Of a DNA stretch of 64,000 nucleotides, positions 20,484 through 32,377 are shown piece after piece. The translations under genes and the position numbers were made by a program. Every line of letters begins with the position of its first letter. The first letter of the stretch is position 1. A model generated the notes under the pieces. That model worked only from the letters and a program-made list of their open reading frames with translations. It was not told the origin of the DNA and did not search any database. Source of the DNA: Emmonsiellopsis sp. PD_33 (taxonomy: Eukaryota; Ascomycota; Eurotiomycetes; Onygenales; Ajellomycetaceae); assembly GCA_032988165.1 (NCBI GenBank), contig JANTQF010000052.1, forward strand, positions 62,001 to 126,000. The letters run 5' to 3'.

Positions 20484-21830
20484 GGCGAAGGCTACCTAGA
20501 TCGAAAACGCAGGGGGTCAGTCGGGGATCGCGGCGGGATGGCAGAGGTTCGTCGGGGCGGGGCGGGCACACTCACAATCGACCGGTATGGATAGGCGTAA
20601 AGTGGTGGTGAATTGTCGGTTTGTCGATGTCGTCGATGTGCTGTATCGCGAATTTCGGTATCTAGCGTTGCCCACAAATCTTCTCGCTTAACTGCCCCGA
20701 CTAGGGCTGCCCAACGCGGCCTAGCGCCGTTTAGCCGAGCCGTCATTTTCGGTTCCTTCATAAGCCGCAACTTTTTTTCTTTTCTTTCTTTGCGTTTACC
20801 ACTTGTTGTTTTCACCACAGCCAGCGCCAGGGCTGAGATTCCCTTGATGATGGGACACACAATGGCCTGGAGGCACTCTACACCCGCGCATTATTACTCA
20901 TGAACTGGTAAGCAGCCTCATCTCTCCCATCCCCAACCACGCTCAAATGATGCGGTAATTTGCGGTTGAACCGATCACTGTGAGGCCCTCGCCGGGGCTT
21001 CTAATGCAGTTTTTGGCTGTGATATTCATTTCTTACATATTCTGAACTTTGCTTTCCTGTCGCAATCTTGTTTCTCCGTTGTCTGTTCCACGCAGAAACT
21101 GACAGTTTGAAGACCAGTACAGGTACCTTTTAACCAAAGGGCAGGCATGCTTCCGGTTTGCCTCTATCTGTTGGTGCAACCGGCATTGCAAGTTCCATCT
21201 GTCACTTGCCTCCGCCAACCCTTGGCGGACTATGTAGTATGTTGACTGGGTATGTATATATTTTTTGTTTACTCCCCTCCAGTCCAGTGATGACACCCAA
21301 ACGCACTAGATAGTAAATGATGCCTCCGGGCGCTGATCTTACCCCTTATCACCAAGATCGCTGAAAGGACTTTCACACTTGTTTATTGTTTTGCTCTTTT
21401 AATAGCCATGAATTGTGCTAACCGTCAAAAGCATTCAATATAGGTATCATCAGTCCCGGCATTCTGGCTGAGGTATTGTCGTGGATCGCACAGCTGGGAC
21501 CAGGAAGGTTGGGCTCAACTGCCGAAGCGCTGTTCTGGTTTGTGTTACGTTGTCGCATGGCGATTCAGCTGCGAAGCGTACAAGTGTCGTATTGGAATGC
21601 TTGTTTGAATTAATTAGCTCTAGAAATTCAACGCTTTACAACCCCATACCCTTGAACTCCATGCCCTCTTTGACGCAAACACACCCCTGTACACCATTTG
21701 ATAGTGCCTTGATACCCGTAGACATGATGACCCCGCCATCCGTAATCCGCAATCTCCTGAGTCCCTGTTGTAGATCCGTCACAGTCCAAGGTCCATAGTG
21801 TAGCGCCAAGACCTCCAGCCGCTGCCAGAT

Positions 21831-21858
21831 CTCAACCTCAACCTCAACCTCAACCTCA
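21831..21858. repeat. (CTCAAC)n hexanucleotide repeat
   Basis: Almost five head-to-tail copies of CTCAAC upstream of the 7TM-RGS gene. Confidence 0.9.
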
Positions 21859-22445
21859 ATGGCATCTGTATTCTATCCGTCTCCCACCCGGCAATTAGTA
21901 GGCTACTCGGAACGCTCGGACATGTCTACCTGTGGTACCTGTGTGGTGCTTATATTGCTCTCAAATCTCTAGCAAACCCGAGGCTCCCCTCAAGCGTTCG
22001 CACTGCATGATGCGAATGCAGGAGCCATGAATCCTGTGCGAGATAGCAGGTCTGTCCTCTGCTATAGAGGTTTCTTTCTTGGACCCTTTCGTTCCCCTCA
22101 CTTTCTTTCTTCCATGCCCGGGTAGCTCAGGATAGTCCAGGCGTTGCCCGGGTCCGCGGTGCATGACAAATAGCGACACCGTTGCCGGGGATGGCGTGGG
22201 CTATAGCGATATATAAAAGACTCCTCTGCACTGCCCGGGCTGCTTTGAATACCGCCAATTGAGTCTCTACCCCCGATGCCGGCCATAGAGGGCCGTGGTA
22301 TGATGATGGATCTGGTCTCCAGAACAGCATTGTGTGTGGTACAGCAGCTTTGCTCTAGAAGCAGACGAGGAACTGCTTCTGGGCGGCTTTGATGGCCATC
22401 TACACACCTCTTTGCTGTCTTTTTTCCATGTTGTTGGATTTGGAT

Positions 22446-22469
22446 TTGTTGTTGTTGTTGTTGTTGTTA
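22446..22469. repeat. (TTG)n run in likely 5' leader
   Basis: About seven TTG units, ending 200 bp upstream of the 7TM-RGS start codon. Confidence 0.85.
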
Positions 22470-22671
22470 TTGACACTGGACAACACAACATCATGCCCAC
22501 ACACAGCTGGAGGACTCTCAGATATCAAAACTTCCTCCTGTGCAAACTAACTTCTTCTGTCCCATCTCCTGTGTCTTCCTATTCCTATCTTCACCTTCAC
22601 TGTTGCTGTCTCTTGGGCCATCACATCTCCCCCTTTCTGTTCACAGCTGTCCATCACATCCATTGTTGACC

Positions 22672-24729
22672 ATGAGGAAGAAACCTGACAACTCCCTCCC
22701 TGGCTGGGACAAGGGCATCCAGCCGCTCAATGCCTTGGGCACCTTCTTCGTTATCTTCGACGTTATCTGGACGCTGCTCGTGGTGTGTGGACTTGTCTGG
22801 ATGTGGACGAACCGTCGACTGGCCTCTGTTCGCATGCGCAATGTGCCCCTATCCACCGTCTCAGTCATTGGCCTGCATGGCTATGGCGGCTTCTACATCT
22901 TGGCCTACCCGCTAAAGGGCTCCGTTACTTGCGCTGTCGAGTTTTGGATGATGTGCGGTCTGCTACCGCTAAGTATCGCATTGTTCCAGGCCACGAATAT
23001 CCAGCTCCTGAGCGTCGCGACTCTGCAGCAGCGGTTTCTCAAGCAGGACGAGCCCCAGGAGATTGAGCAGGGCGCTGTGCCTACGCGATGCCCATTTTAC
23101 GCGTTGAAGTGTCGGTGGAAGAGGCAGACGTGGCTTAAGCAGACTATGGTGGGCACTGTGATTGGAATGGTCTTCCAGGTGCGTTTGATATCTACTGATA
23201 TAGGGTCTCATTACCTTGCTGAGCCTCCTTAGGTTCTCTTATCCTTGTTCCTCTTTCTTGGGTCGAGGAAATTCCACGATTCGTATGGTCTGTGGTCGCA
23301 CTACGAGAATCGCTTGCAATGTAGACAAGGCTTTGAATGGTAAAGTTGTACACAACCTCCCTTGCGATTCTCTATTTCTGACTTCATGAAACAGGTTTCC
23401 TACCATCATGTGGCAAGTATTCTGGTCCTGGATCTTTGCGCCCTGCGTCTTGTACAAAATTCGAAATATCCAAGAGGTTCATTATTGGCGTCTCCAAACA
23501 TCTCTTTGTATCGTTGCTGGGTGAGTGTTGTACCCAACCAACAATGGAATATCTATTATTAACTGCTACCCCCACCAGATTAATCGCTTTGCCAATGTGG
23601 CTTGGGTCTCTATATTCACCATGGAAAGACTACCGTCGAATGAACATCTATTGGGGTCCTCCCTTGTGGTATGTTTTGAGTAAACCCATCACCATTCCCT
23701 AACCCAACAACCAACCGGGCCCCTCCCACACACACACACACACACACACACATACTCACTCACTCGCTCATTTATTCATCCGCATACCATCTCTGACAAT
23801 GCATACACAGGTTCCTCCCCGGCATCATGATGATGGAAGTCGCAACTCTCTTCTTCCCATTCTACGAAGTTCTCATAGCTCGTCGAGCTCACGCCCAGGC
23901 TGCCAGAACCATGGAAGCCATCGAAGAGACCCGGCGCCCCAGTTGCTCCTCCAAGAACAACCGGGACTACAGTCTCGCCGCCCTCGAAAGGGCTCTAACA
24001 GGCGATTCCTCAGCCTTCCTCCGCTTCGCAGCCACCCACGACTTCTCAGGGGAGAACATCATGTTCCTCAACCACGTGCGCGACTGGAAGGCAGCCTGGG
24101 AACAATCGCCGGCAAACTTGCTCCTGCACAAGCCAGACTCGGATGAGATCGATAGCTACCGTCGCCATTTATACAATGTCGGACTGGAAATATACATCAC
24201 ATACGTCCATCTTTTCGGCGCAGAGTTCCCCGTCAACATCGAATCGGGGATCTATCGCGAACTAAAAACGGTATTCATGCCTGCCGCCATGACGCTCATG
24301 AAACAGCCCAAGCCTTCATCCCAGACCCCATCCAACACATCAATGGATATCGAACGACCCACCGGTTCCAGCCGGGGAATCCGCATATGGCCCCTAAACC
24401 GTCGCGATGCCAAGGGCAAGAACCTGTCCCCAAAAAAGCGAACGCCCGCCCAAGAATACGAAGATATCCTGTTCCGCGGCCACGAGAACATAGTCAACAT
24501 GGTCCCCCGACTCCCTGTCGATTTCCCAATTCCAGGCACGTTTAATGACAGCGTATACGACAATGCGGCAAATTCCGTCAAGATGCTTATTCTGCGAAAT
24601 ACATGGCCGAAATTTGTCGATTATGAGGCGTCGAATCGACGGAGAGAGGCGAATCGCAATCTATATACAAAGTGGATTTCGTATTTTCGTCATTGGCGGA
24701 GTGGGAGAAGTCGGGAGGAGGTTGTTTGA
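22672..24729 (+). CDS. gprK: GprK-like 7TM receptor fused to an RGS domain (5 exons)
   Basis: Exons 22672-23178, 23233-23339, 23395-23520, 23579-23668 and 23811-24729 join to 582 residues. Seven hydrophobic segments are visible at about 22-45, 64-82, 92-112, 163-182, 205-226, 238-256 and 274-295. A cytoplasmic RGS domain follows from about 334 (A-L-E-R-A-L-T-G-D-S-S-A-F-L-R-F-A) to about 545 (L-R-N-T-W-P-K-F). It is interrupted by a charged insert at about 415-480. RGS domains accelerate GTP hydrolysis by G-alpha, so the protein would sense a ligand at the plasma membrane and damp G-protein signalling itself, the layout of Aspergillus GprK and plant RGS1. Introns are 54-142 nt with good donors. 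The ligand is unknown. Confidence 0.85.
23727..23752. repeat. (CA)n microsatellite in intron 4
   Basis: Thirteen CA units inside the fourth intron of the 7TM-RGS gene. Confidence 0.95.
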
Positions 24730-25913
24730 TTTTTTCATGTCTGTGTGGGTGAAGAGCCTAGCTCTTCATGCCCTTCCAACACCCAAGGCAAATCCCCGAT
24801 TTTGATCCTTCATCACAGAAACGAACGACAGGATAAATCCAGACACAGAAGCTCTCATTGTTCACCCAACCTACGGGACCATTCCATCGATCTACATTTC
24901 TCTCCCTTATGTCACACCATCTTCTTCCCCTCTATTTTCTCCCCCCACTAATTTCCTTCTCTTTTCTTACTTTTCGTTTTTCTTTTCGACCCCCCCCTCA
25001 AAGCGAGCGCGTAAGGCGTTGGTTCCTGGCGTTAATAAATAAATCCCAACTCATAGATTAACATGTCGAATGTTAATCTAGCCTTTTCCCTCCATTCCCT
25101 TGTCCTTTTCTTCCACGTTTTGCAAGCACAACGGAGTTTTTCTTTCGTTCCTTTTCCTTTTTAACGATCTGATGGGCGGCTCCATTGATGTTCTCCAACG
25201 GCCTTTTTGTTTGTTTGACTGTTTGCTTATCTGGATGGTATGTATGTATCTGGGCGAACTGGATTCTTGGCCAAAAATGCAGATATGGAGAATGGCATAA
25301 TGGGCATGGGGTGCATATGATTTGGTGGGTCGGTGGTATATTGTTGAAATTGCTTTTCTCCCTTTTTGATTTCTTGATTTCCTGTGGAATTTCGTTTCTG
25401 GCGGCGGCTTTTGTGGATGGTTTTCTTAGATAGTTCTGGTTTTCAGCGGAGCGGCGGGGGGTTATGGTTGGGTGACTGACTGGCTGGCTGGCTGGACTAG
25501 ATTGATTTAGTTAAATGGATGGATGGATAGCAAGTTAAAAGAGATCTTAACTAGTTACGGAAGTGAAATAAATCATCCGTTCATCTAGTTATCTGTTCCT
25601 TTCCTGTTTCGGCTTTTTCGCTTTTGCTTCAATGTGTAGCTTGGATTTGTATAGCTAACTAATACCGGTTACTTGTTACATAGTAACCCCTGCTGCCACC
25701 TTCAACTACTAATAGCAATAAACCATGATCTCATCAGATCTATTGGCTAGGCTCTTAATAGATAGGTATCAAATAAAACCTACTACCCATAACAAGCAGT
25801 TATGCACGAGTCATAACCATCCCTACCACATTCTCACCCCTACCTACCCCCTACCGGAACCCCTTACCTACCAACCACCACCCAACCACAACCCCCCCAT
25901 TACTGCCCCCCAC
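24730..25913. other. intergenic between convergent genes
   Basis: 3' flanks of the 7TM-RGS gene (+) and the permease gene (-). Pyrimidine-rich and with short direct repeats (GACTGGCTGG, GGATGGAT near 25470-25530). No gene is seen. Confidence 0.5.
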
Positions 25914-27906
25914 TCACATCCGATACCGAAACCCCTTCATAAACAAATCCGTCACCTCTTCCTCTTCCTCCTCCTCCTCCATCACTACCCCATCCCCCCT
26001 CTTCACCACCACCGCCGCCGCCCGACTCAACGCCCCATTCCCAACCTCCGCACCAGACCCACCCTCTTCCTCATCCCGCCTCTTATTCACGCGGATCAGG
26101 TAGAAGCGCAGCGTTAGCGAGACGAGCACGACGAGCGCGTAGCAGATTAGGATCGCGCGGAAGGCCGTCGGGTAGTGCGGGGATTCGGAGGATTTGAAGA
26201 ATTGGGGGCCGGCGCTGGGAGAGAGGGGGAGGGTGGGAGGGGTTAGTTTGGAGGGGTTATATTATATATATTATGTATGCATGCAACATACATACTTTTT
26301 GGAGACCCGGGAGAGGGGGGGAGCGGTGTACATTTCAAGCCACAGGGAAACGAAGAAAAAAAAAGAAGAAAAGAAAAGAAAAGAAAAACTCACATATTAC
26401 CCGCACAATAAACCACAAACAAAATGGCCGTCATGGTCATCTTCTTCGTTGATCCCTTATAGTTCACCCCAACTAGGGACATGGCCAGTGGTAAGCCCGC
26501 GGGTCCCGTGGAGAGCAGATAGTATCCGAATAGCTTTGCCCCTTTGCTTGCGTTGGAATAGATTATCGCGCTGCCGGTGACGGGGAACACGACCACGGCG
26601 CAGATTAGGTATGTTGCCATGTTTTGGTATTTGCCGGATAGATAGCCGCTGGATGGGTAGGTTAGCATGGAGGTGTGATTTCTGTCTGTTTGCTGGGGAA
26701 GGGGGTGAGCCTACGTCAACAGGATTGTAGAAAAGGATATGACGGATGATGGCAGGGTTACTAAAGTTGTTTCGAGGGAGGTGAATCCGAAGCCCTTGAG
26801 GACAAGGTTACCGAAGTTTTGGGTTCCGCCGTTTGGTATCTATGTCCATAGCTCAGTTTTTCGTATATCCCCAAGTAAAAACAATAGGGCGTCTTACTTG
26901 GGTCAAGAGTGAAATGCCGAGAAACATATAAGTCTTTGGATCCTTAAGGCACTCAATCATTTGCTCCTTTTTCCAGACGTGGTGAGTTTTCCCCGTGCCT
27001 GCGATGGCCACGCGCTGCTCAGCGTAGTATCTCTCCTTCTCGTCGAGAAACTTGCAGGAGGAGATGGTATCCGGGAGGAGGAAGAATAGAAACCCTCCCC
27101 ATAGGAATGTGCCAATTCCAAGCACCTAGATATCTAACTATCAATATGGGGGACCGAACCAGAACATATGGGATCATACAATAAACAACCACTGCCACGA
27201 AGCAAGCGGCTTCTCAATATGGCCAATCCCGTAAGCTATAAAGCTCGAAATCAACCCGCCTAGCGAGTTGCCCGCGAACCATATGCCCGTACGCGTGGGC
27301 ACCTCTTCGCGCGTCCACCACATGGACGTGATATAAACGAATGCCGGAGAGATGGTTGCTTCTGCGACCCCGAGGAAGAACCGGACAGTGGCCAGTCCGC
27401 CAAAGTTCGTGCACGCGGCTGTAAGCGCGACGACGGCACCCCAGAAGAAGGCATTTAGAGATACATACTTCCCCACGGGGAGTTTCTGGATTAGGATTGA
27501 GGTGGGATAGGCCCAGAATAGATAGCCGAAGTAGAAGATGCTGGACACCCAGCTGTACTGCGATCCGACGAGGTGCTAATTTGAGGAGCAGTGGACGGTT
27601 TAGCATTAGCATAGCTCGTTAAGGGGAATTCTCCCTCGGTGTAAGTTGATTGGAAAGAGTCGGGAGTTTTCTCACATTGTCCTCCCGAAGTCCAAAAACC
27701 GCTGCGCTGGACAGGATGGTTTTGTCCATGAAGTTGAAGTTGTATGTCACGAACAACAGCGGCAGGATATGCCAGTCGATCTTGCGCAGGACTTTCTTTG
27801 ACAGCTCAAGATCAAAGCTGGCATCGTTGCCCATTTCCTGGTCTGGAGATGCAGAACCCTGCACTGCGTCTGCAACGGCAGCTGGCCCCTTTCTGGGAGA
27901 ATCCAT
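25914..27906 (-). CDS. MFS anion permease, Dal5/allantoate permease family (6 exons)
   Basis: Exons 27676-27906, 27180-27575, 26898-27125, 26715-26839, 26394-26648 and 25914-26214 give 511 residues, normal for the anion:cation symporter family that imports small carboxylates, ureides or vitamins at the plasma membrane. Family features: R-K-I-D-W-H-I-L-P-L-L before TM1, F-M-D-K-T-I-L after TM1, G-Y-L-F-W-A-Y-P, R-F-F-L-G-V-A-E-A near TM4, and R-T-G-I-W-F-A-G-N-S-L-G-G. A long acidic C-terminal tail with eight Glu is unusual. The ATG at 27906 was chosen because it places a normal 50-residue leader before TM1; in-frame sequence extends upstream without support. It diverges from adenine deaminase. 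The substrate is not determinable. Confidence 0.88.
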
Positions 27907-28744
27907 GTTGGGGTCTTGTCTGGACGTGGATGGGCTTAACCAGTGGAAGAGAGATGGGTTAATGGGGGTGTTGTCCAAGAAGTTTTGTTTGCTGCTGTTG
28001 TCCCACGCAATATGACTTCCATGCAGAGAAAGGATGACTCTGATTGTGGTATGTAGTTCAAACAAAACCAGATAAGAGAGCACCCATTCTGCCTCTATCA
28101 GTGCTCTCGGCCTATTCTTCCCAGTTTATCAATCAAGCGGGGAACTAGAGCTCTTGCTGGCTTCATCCTTCTGTTGAATAGCTGCAGTAGTGCAATTGTT
28201 GGCTGCGATCGTCCTCGACTAGCTGTTCTCGAGGCTGTCGGGATGGCTGTTTAATAGCCCTATCCCGCCTATGGACAGAGAGGAATGGCAGAGCAGCATG
28301 AGGTTCATTATTTGCTCCCAGTTGAGGCTTCAAGCATGCAACCGTGGTGCAGAATGCGAATGTTGCAGAAATCAACAGTTGGGCCGGTGGAGAATCAGAG
28401 GATGTTTAGTTAGCCCTAATTCATTTATTTAGAGCCAACCCCCCCTAACTCCAAATTGTCGATTGACTCCAGCTCCCGCAGCGTTTTCTTCGGGAAATCC
28501 GACGGACTTAACTTGTTAGATGCACGAGTAGTATCTTTCTCTAGGATCTAGCTTTACTTGACGTCCTAGAGTGGGATGTTGATCCCCTCATCCGTTATCA
28601 AGCCTTGGATCCTGGCAGGGATATCGCTACATTCATCCTTGCTATACCAACCAGGAATCTAAAGTGATCAAGAGAGGATCACAGTAAATAAACCAAACCC
28701 CTTCTCAAATCAATCGATACATCCAATCCCAACCCATCGCCACC
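27907..28744. promoter_or_regulatory. shared divergent promoter with GATA elements
   Basis: 838 bp between the Dal5-type permease (-) and adenine deaminase (+). AGATAAG at 28070-28076 and TGATAA (minus strand) near 28593-28599 match the HGATAR core recognised by AreA/NIT2-type nitrogen regulators. Co-regulation under nitrogen limitation is an inference. Confidence 0.4.
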
Positions 28745-29803
28745 ATGCCACCAGACGACTTCATCACCGCCCTCCCCAAACTCGAACTCCACGTCCACAT
28801 CGAAGGCACCCTCTCCCCCTCCCTCCGCTGGAAGCTCGCACACAAAAACAACATCCCGCTCCCCTACGACTCCCTCGCCTCTCTAACCGCCAGCTACAAG
28901 GTAATGTACAACCACCGCAAAAAGCTGAACGGCGACAACGGCAACCCCACCTTCCTAGAAGCCTACTACGGCGGCATGGAGGTCCTCCGAACAGCAGACG
29001 ACTTCTACGACCTAGCCATGGAATACTTCACAAAAGCCCGCGCCATGAATGTCCGCTACGCAGAGCCCTTCTTCGACATCCAAGCGCACACGCGCCGTGG
29101 CGTGCCCGTCGAAGCCGTAATGGCCGGTCTCCAGCGCGCAAAGGAGGATGCGGCCAGGGATCTAAACGTCCACTCGAACTGGACCCTCTGTTTCCTGCGC
29201 GACATGTCTCTACATTCTGCACTGGAGGCATACGAGTCTTGTCTGCCATATCGCCATGTCTTCCATGCCATCGGCCTGGATAGCGATGAGTACGATCGGC
29301 CGCCATCCATCTTTGAGCCGCTGTTTCTCCGCGCCCGCGCCGACGGGTTCAGAATCACTAGCCACTGCGATGTCGATCAGAAGGATGCCCATGAGCATAT
29401 TCGCCAGGTGGCCGGTTGCGTGGCGGGCACTGGTGCCGATCGGATTGATCATGGTCTCAATGCGGCGGAGAAGCCGGAGTTGATTGCGCTGATTAAGGAG
29501 AAGGGGCTGGGCATGACGCTTTGTCCGCATGCGTATCATCGGCGGCAGCCGGCGGAGAATGTGTTTCCAAAGGTGCGGAGGTTGTTTGATGAGGGGATTC
29601 CGGTGACGATTAATAGTGATGATCCGACGTATATGCATGAGATGTGGGTGAGTGAGAATTTGGAGCTGGTGATGAGGATGTGTCCGTTTAGTGAGGGGGA
29701 GATGGTTAGGTTGCAGCGGAATGCGGTGGGGATTTGTTGGGCGGATGAGGGGGTCAAGGAGGGGATTTTGATGGAGTTGGATGAGGTTGTCTGTTCTGGA
29801 TGA
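28745..29803 (+). CDS. AAH1: adenine deaminase
   Basis: 352-residue single-exon amidohydrolase that converts adenine to hypoxanthine and ammonia in purine salvage and nitrogen acquisition; cytosolic or nuclear. Zinc ligands and active-site motifs of the adenosine/adenine deaminase family are all present: K-L-E-L-H-V-H-I-E-G-T near residue 12, T-S-H-C-D-V-D-Q near 211 (the Aah1 type, where adenosine deaminases have H-A-G-E), D-R-I-D-H-G near 240 and N-S-D-D-P near 292. The Kozak context (CACCATGCC) is strong. Codon third positions shift from mostly C in the first half to mostly G/T in the last third. Divergent from the permease gene. Confidence 0.93.
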   Translation: MPPDDFITALPKLELHVHIEGTLSPSLRWKLAHKNNIPLPYDSLASLTASYKVMYNHRKKLNGDNGNPTFLEAYYGGMEVLRTADDFYDLAMEYFTKARAMNVRYAEPFFDIQAHTRRGVPVEAVMAGLQRAKEDAARDLNVHSNWTLCFLRDMSLHSALEAYESCLPYRHVFHAIGLDSDEYDRPPSIFEPLFLRARADGFRITSHCDVDQKDAHEHIRQVAGCVAGTGADRIDHGLNAAEKPELIALIKEKGLGMTLCPHAYHRRQPAENVFPKVRRLFDEGIPVTINSDDPTYMHEMWVSENLELVMRMCPFSEGEMVRLQRNAVGICWADEGVKEGILMELDEVVCSG

Positions 29804-30187
29804 GTTGGGGTAGGGGTAGGCTGTTGCAAGGACGGTGGGTGCAGGAATACAAAATAACGCCTTCTTTTCTATCGTTTGTACGCTGGGATTGCCAGGTGGG
29901 TAGGGCAAGGAGAAGCGGTATATGTACACAGCTCGTTATATAGAGAGGCTATCATAATCGCACCGTAAAAGCACAGTAAAAGGAGAGAAATTCAAACGAA
30001 ACTCAGCCAAAGAGAAAACGCCACGCTGGGGGGAAAATTCTTCTATATCATCAAACATACAATAACACAAGATAGATGGGAGTGGACCTCTTCTCTCAAA
30101 GGAGTAAGTACCTAGAAAAGAAACAACAAAACGGCCTCTACTAGCTTGTCAAAAGCTAGGAACATGTGCATAAGGATAGGGGGGGAA
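29804..30187. other. intergenic between convergent genes
   Basis: 384 bp of 3' flank between adenine deaminase (+) and the MFS transporter (-). No gene is seen. Confidence 0.6.
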
Positions 30188-31972
30188 TCAAGCACTCTCT
30201 TCGTCATCAGATTTATACGTATCATCATTATCATCGTCATAGTACCCGTCCGCTTCCAGGCTGGGAGATCTAATGCCCAAACTGAGGAGGAAGCCGAGGA
30301 AGGCCACACCACCAAACACACCAAAGGCCATGGCTTCGCCTTTTGGTCTAACTCGAGTCGCCAAGGTGAAGAGGCTTCCGGATAGGAATGGACCCACGGA
30401 CCGTCCAGCTGCCGAGAGGGTCTGAGCGAGGCCATTTAAGGAGCCGAGAACCGAGTTGTTCGGGGCGGAGTTGGTGATCTGTTAAAAGTGTTAATGGGGA
30501 AAATAAAATACAAGAGCGACGTGACCTGAAGGTTGACTTACTAGTAACAATGCGCTGGTTAAGCCAACAACGCCTGCAACGGTCTTTATTAGGAGAGCAC
30601 CGCACAACTCGATCGCAAGGAGTGCGGAACCCCTTGAAAATTTGCCATCCGTCGCGCTATCTTTATATCCGACGAACGGCATCAGAATGAACGAGATCAC
30701 AAAGCCAAGCAGACCGGCCCGATATGACCATTTGTTTCCCATCTTGTCCCTGAGTCTCCCGAAGAAGCAAATCTGAAAAAAGATGGTGACTGCGCCGGCA
30801 AACGCCAGCGAAAGTCCAATATCGTCAGGCGCAAGTTCACGGCCGGTTGGCGCCTTTGCCTGTGCAAATATCGGGTATAAGGAGTTGAAAGAGACATTCG
30901 ACAATGCAAAAATCAGGTACGTTACGAGTAGAAGGATCGTATCTCGATTGAAGACCTCGTCCCTTTCAAGGATACCAGGTTCGTCTTGGTTCGGGAATAG
31001 TGGAGAATGCTCCGACACAGAATCGGTATCGGTTTCGTCGCCTGACTCCGCATGATAGCTTTGTCGGATTGCACTGTGGCTATTGCGTCGGTAACTGGAG
31101 ACATTGTTTCGAAGATACGTCGGACGCCTTGATGAGCTGGTGAACTGCCATAGCCAGCTGAATAAATCTCGGACCTTCTTTCCAAGCTTCGGCAGGCTCG
31201 CTGCCTTTTCAAGACTCTCTTCTAGAAATATGATGATCAGGATGAAATCTAGCAGTAAAATCGCAGAGGAGACGACGTTAGGGGTAAGGAAGGGATATTT
31301 TTCGTTGATCTGATTGGCCTTTGAAACCAAAAGGCCACCAATTATCGGACCGGTGATACCGCCAATTCCATATATCACTGGCAGATACGTGAAAGCACGC
31401 GACTGGTTACTGCGATCGGTAATCTCCCCTAAGCAGGTTGCGACAACACCTTGATTTCCATTGACCAGACCCATGAGCGCCTGGACAACAATCGCCTGCC
31501 AGAGTGTCTTGCAAAAACCAAAGGCTAGAAAACAAGCTGACGTAAGGAGTGTGCCGGACAAGATAACCGGTTTTCGACCAATGTAGTCCGATACCCAACC
31601 CCAGAAAAAGTTGGTCGCAAACTGCGCGAGCGCAAATGCTGAGGCAATTATACCAACATACATTCCGACCTGTTCGTGTGCTACGCTCGGAAAGGAGGAC
31701 GCCATCTGCGGGAGATATGGACTGATGGAATTCAAGGCGGTTTGTTCGCAGAGTGCAATGATTGCGAGTATGGCCATTTGGCCCTTGGGGAGGGGAGAGC
31801 CATCCGTCTCACGCTCAGCTTCACCATTGACATGAGACAATGATGCGCCATTAGACGAGGCAGATTCTCTCGATAGCGGTCGGCCGCGGGATTTCGGTGG
31901 CGGGGTCGAGAAGGTCTGGTAGTGTTGCGTCGACGAGCGGCGCCTGGTCGTGGTGTTCGGTATGGAGGGCAT
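30188..31972 (-). CDS. MFS transporter, ZIFL/Ycr023c-like (2 exons)
   Basis: Exons 30542-31972 and 30188-30478 (63-nt intron, GTAAGT donor) encode 573 residues. A Ser/Arg-rich N-terminus of about 70 residues precedes a 12-TM major facilitator core. Visible signatures are G-W-V-S-D-Y-I-G-R-K-P after TM2, Q-A-L-M-G-L-V-N-G-N in TM4 and I-G-G-I-T-G-P-I-I-G-G in TM5. A long cytoplasmic loop with an acidic, Ser-rich stretch lies between TM6 and TM7, and the C-terminus is acidic. The layout matches fungal relatives of plant zinc-induced facilitators and yeast Ycr023c. The substrate is unknown. The ATG at 31972 is the first in frame. A GATA palindrome lies about 390 bp upstream. Confidence 0.87.
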
Positions 31973-32358
31973 GATTTCGAGGGCCGGCGATGAGGGATAA
32001 AAAGGGACTTTGAAGGCGGTGGATGCGACCAAGTTTGATAAGGGGTAAACTCGCGTGAACTACCCCTTTGCTGATTGTCGGACAAGAGCCAATCAATATC
32101 AAATTATTGCTTGGGGGAGTCTGGTATCACGTAATCGTTAGTCGGGGCCATGAAACGACGCCCTGATGGCACTGCAGGCTGCCTAGCAGTTTACATGGCC
32201 ATGCCGTCGCCGCGGGGGAATCGAGAATGGACAAGGAATGGGAGCGGGTGGCTGCAGCGGACAGATGGAGGTCGAGGTCGTCATCGCTGATTTCCCGGTT
32301 TGGGCGGTTGAAGTTTTTGCGGCGCGCTAAAACGCTTAGTGAGCCACTTAGCGCCTCA

Positions 32359-32377
32359 GATCTTATCTGATAAGATC
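32359..32377. promoter_or_regulatory. GATA-factor palindrome containing ATCTGATAA
   Basis: Perfect 19-bp palindrome, GATCTTATC-T-GATAAGATC, with two divergent GATA cores. The inner ATCTGATAA matches the ATCWGATAA consensus known for fungal iron-responsive GATA repressors (SreA/SRE type). It is 387 bp upstream of the MFS transporter start codon. Confidence 0.45.

Larger units (their letters stand above)
20484..22671. other. intergenic, about 2.2 kb, divergent promoters
   Basis: Separates eL14 (-) from the 7TM-RGS gene (+). Contains a hexanucleotide repeat and a TTG run (both listed) and a TATA-like TATATAAAAG at 22209-22218, about 460 bp upstream of the 7TM-RGS start, which would imply a long leader. 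No coding gene is supported. Confidence 0.5.

Noticed and set aside
25725..26117. Plus-strand Pro/His-rich frame
   Set aside because: Antisense to the acidic C-terminal exon of the permease gene and low complexity.
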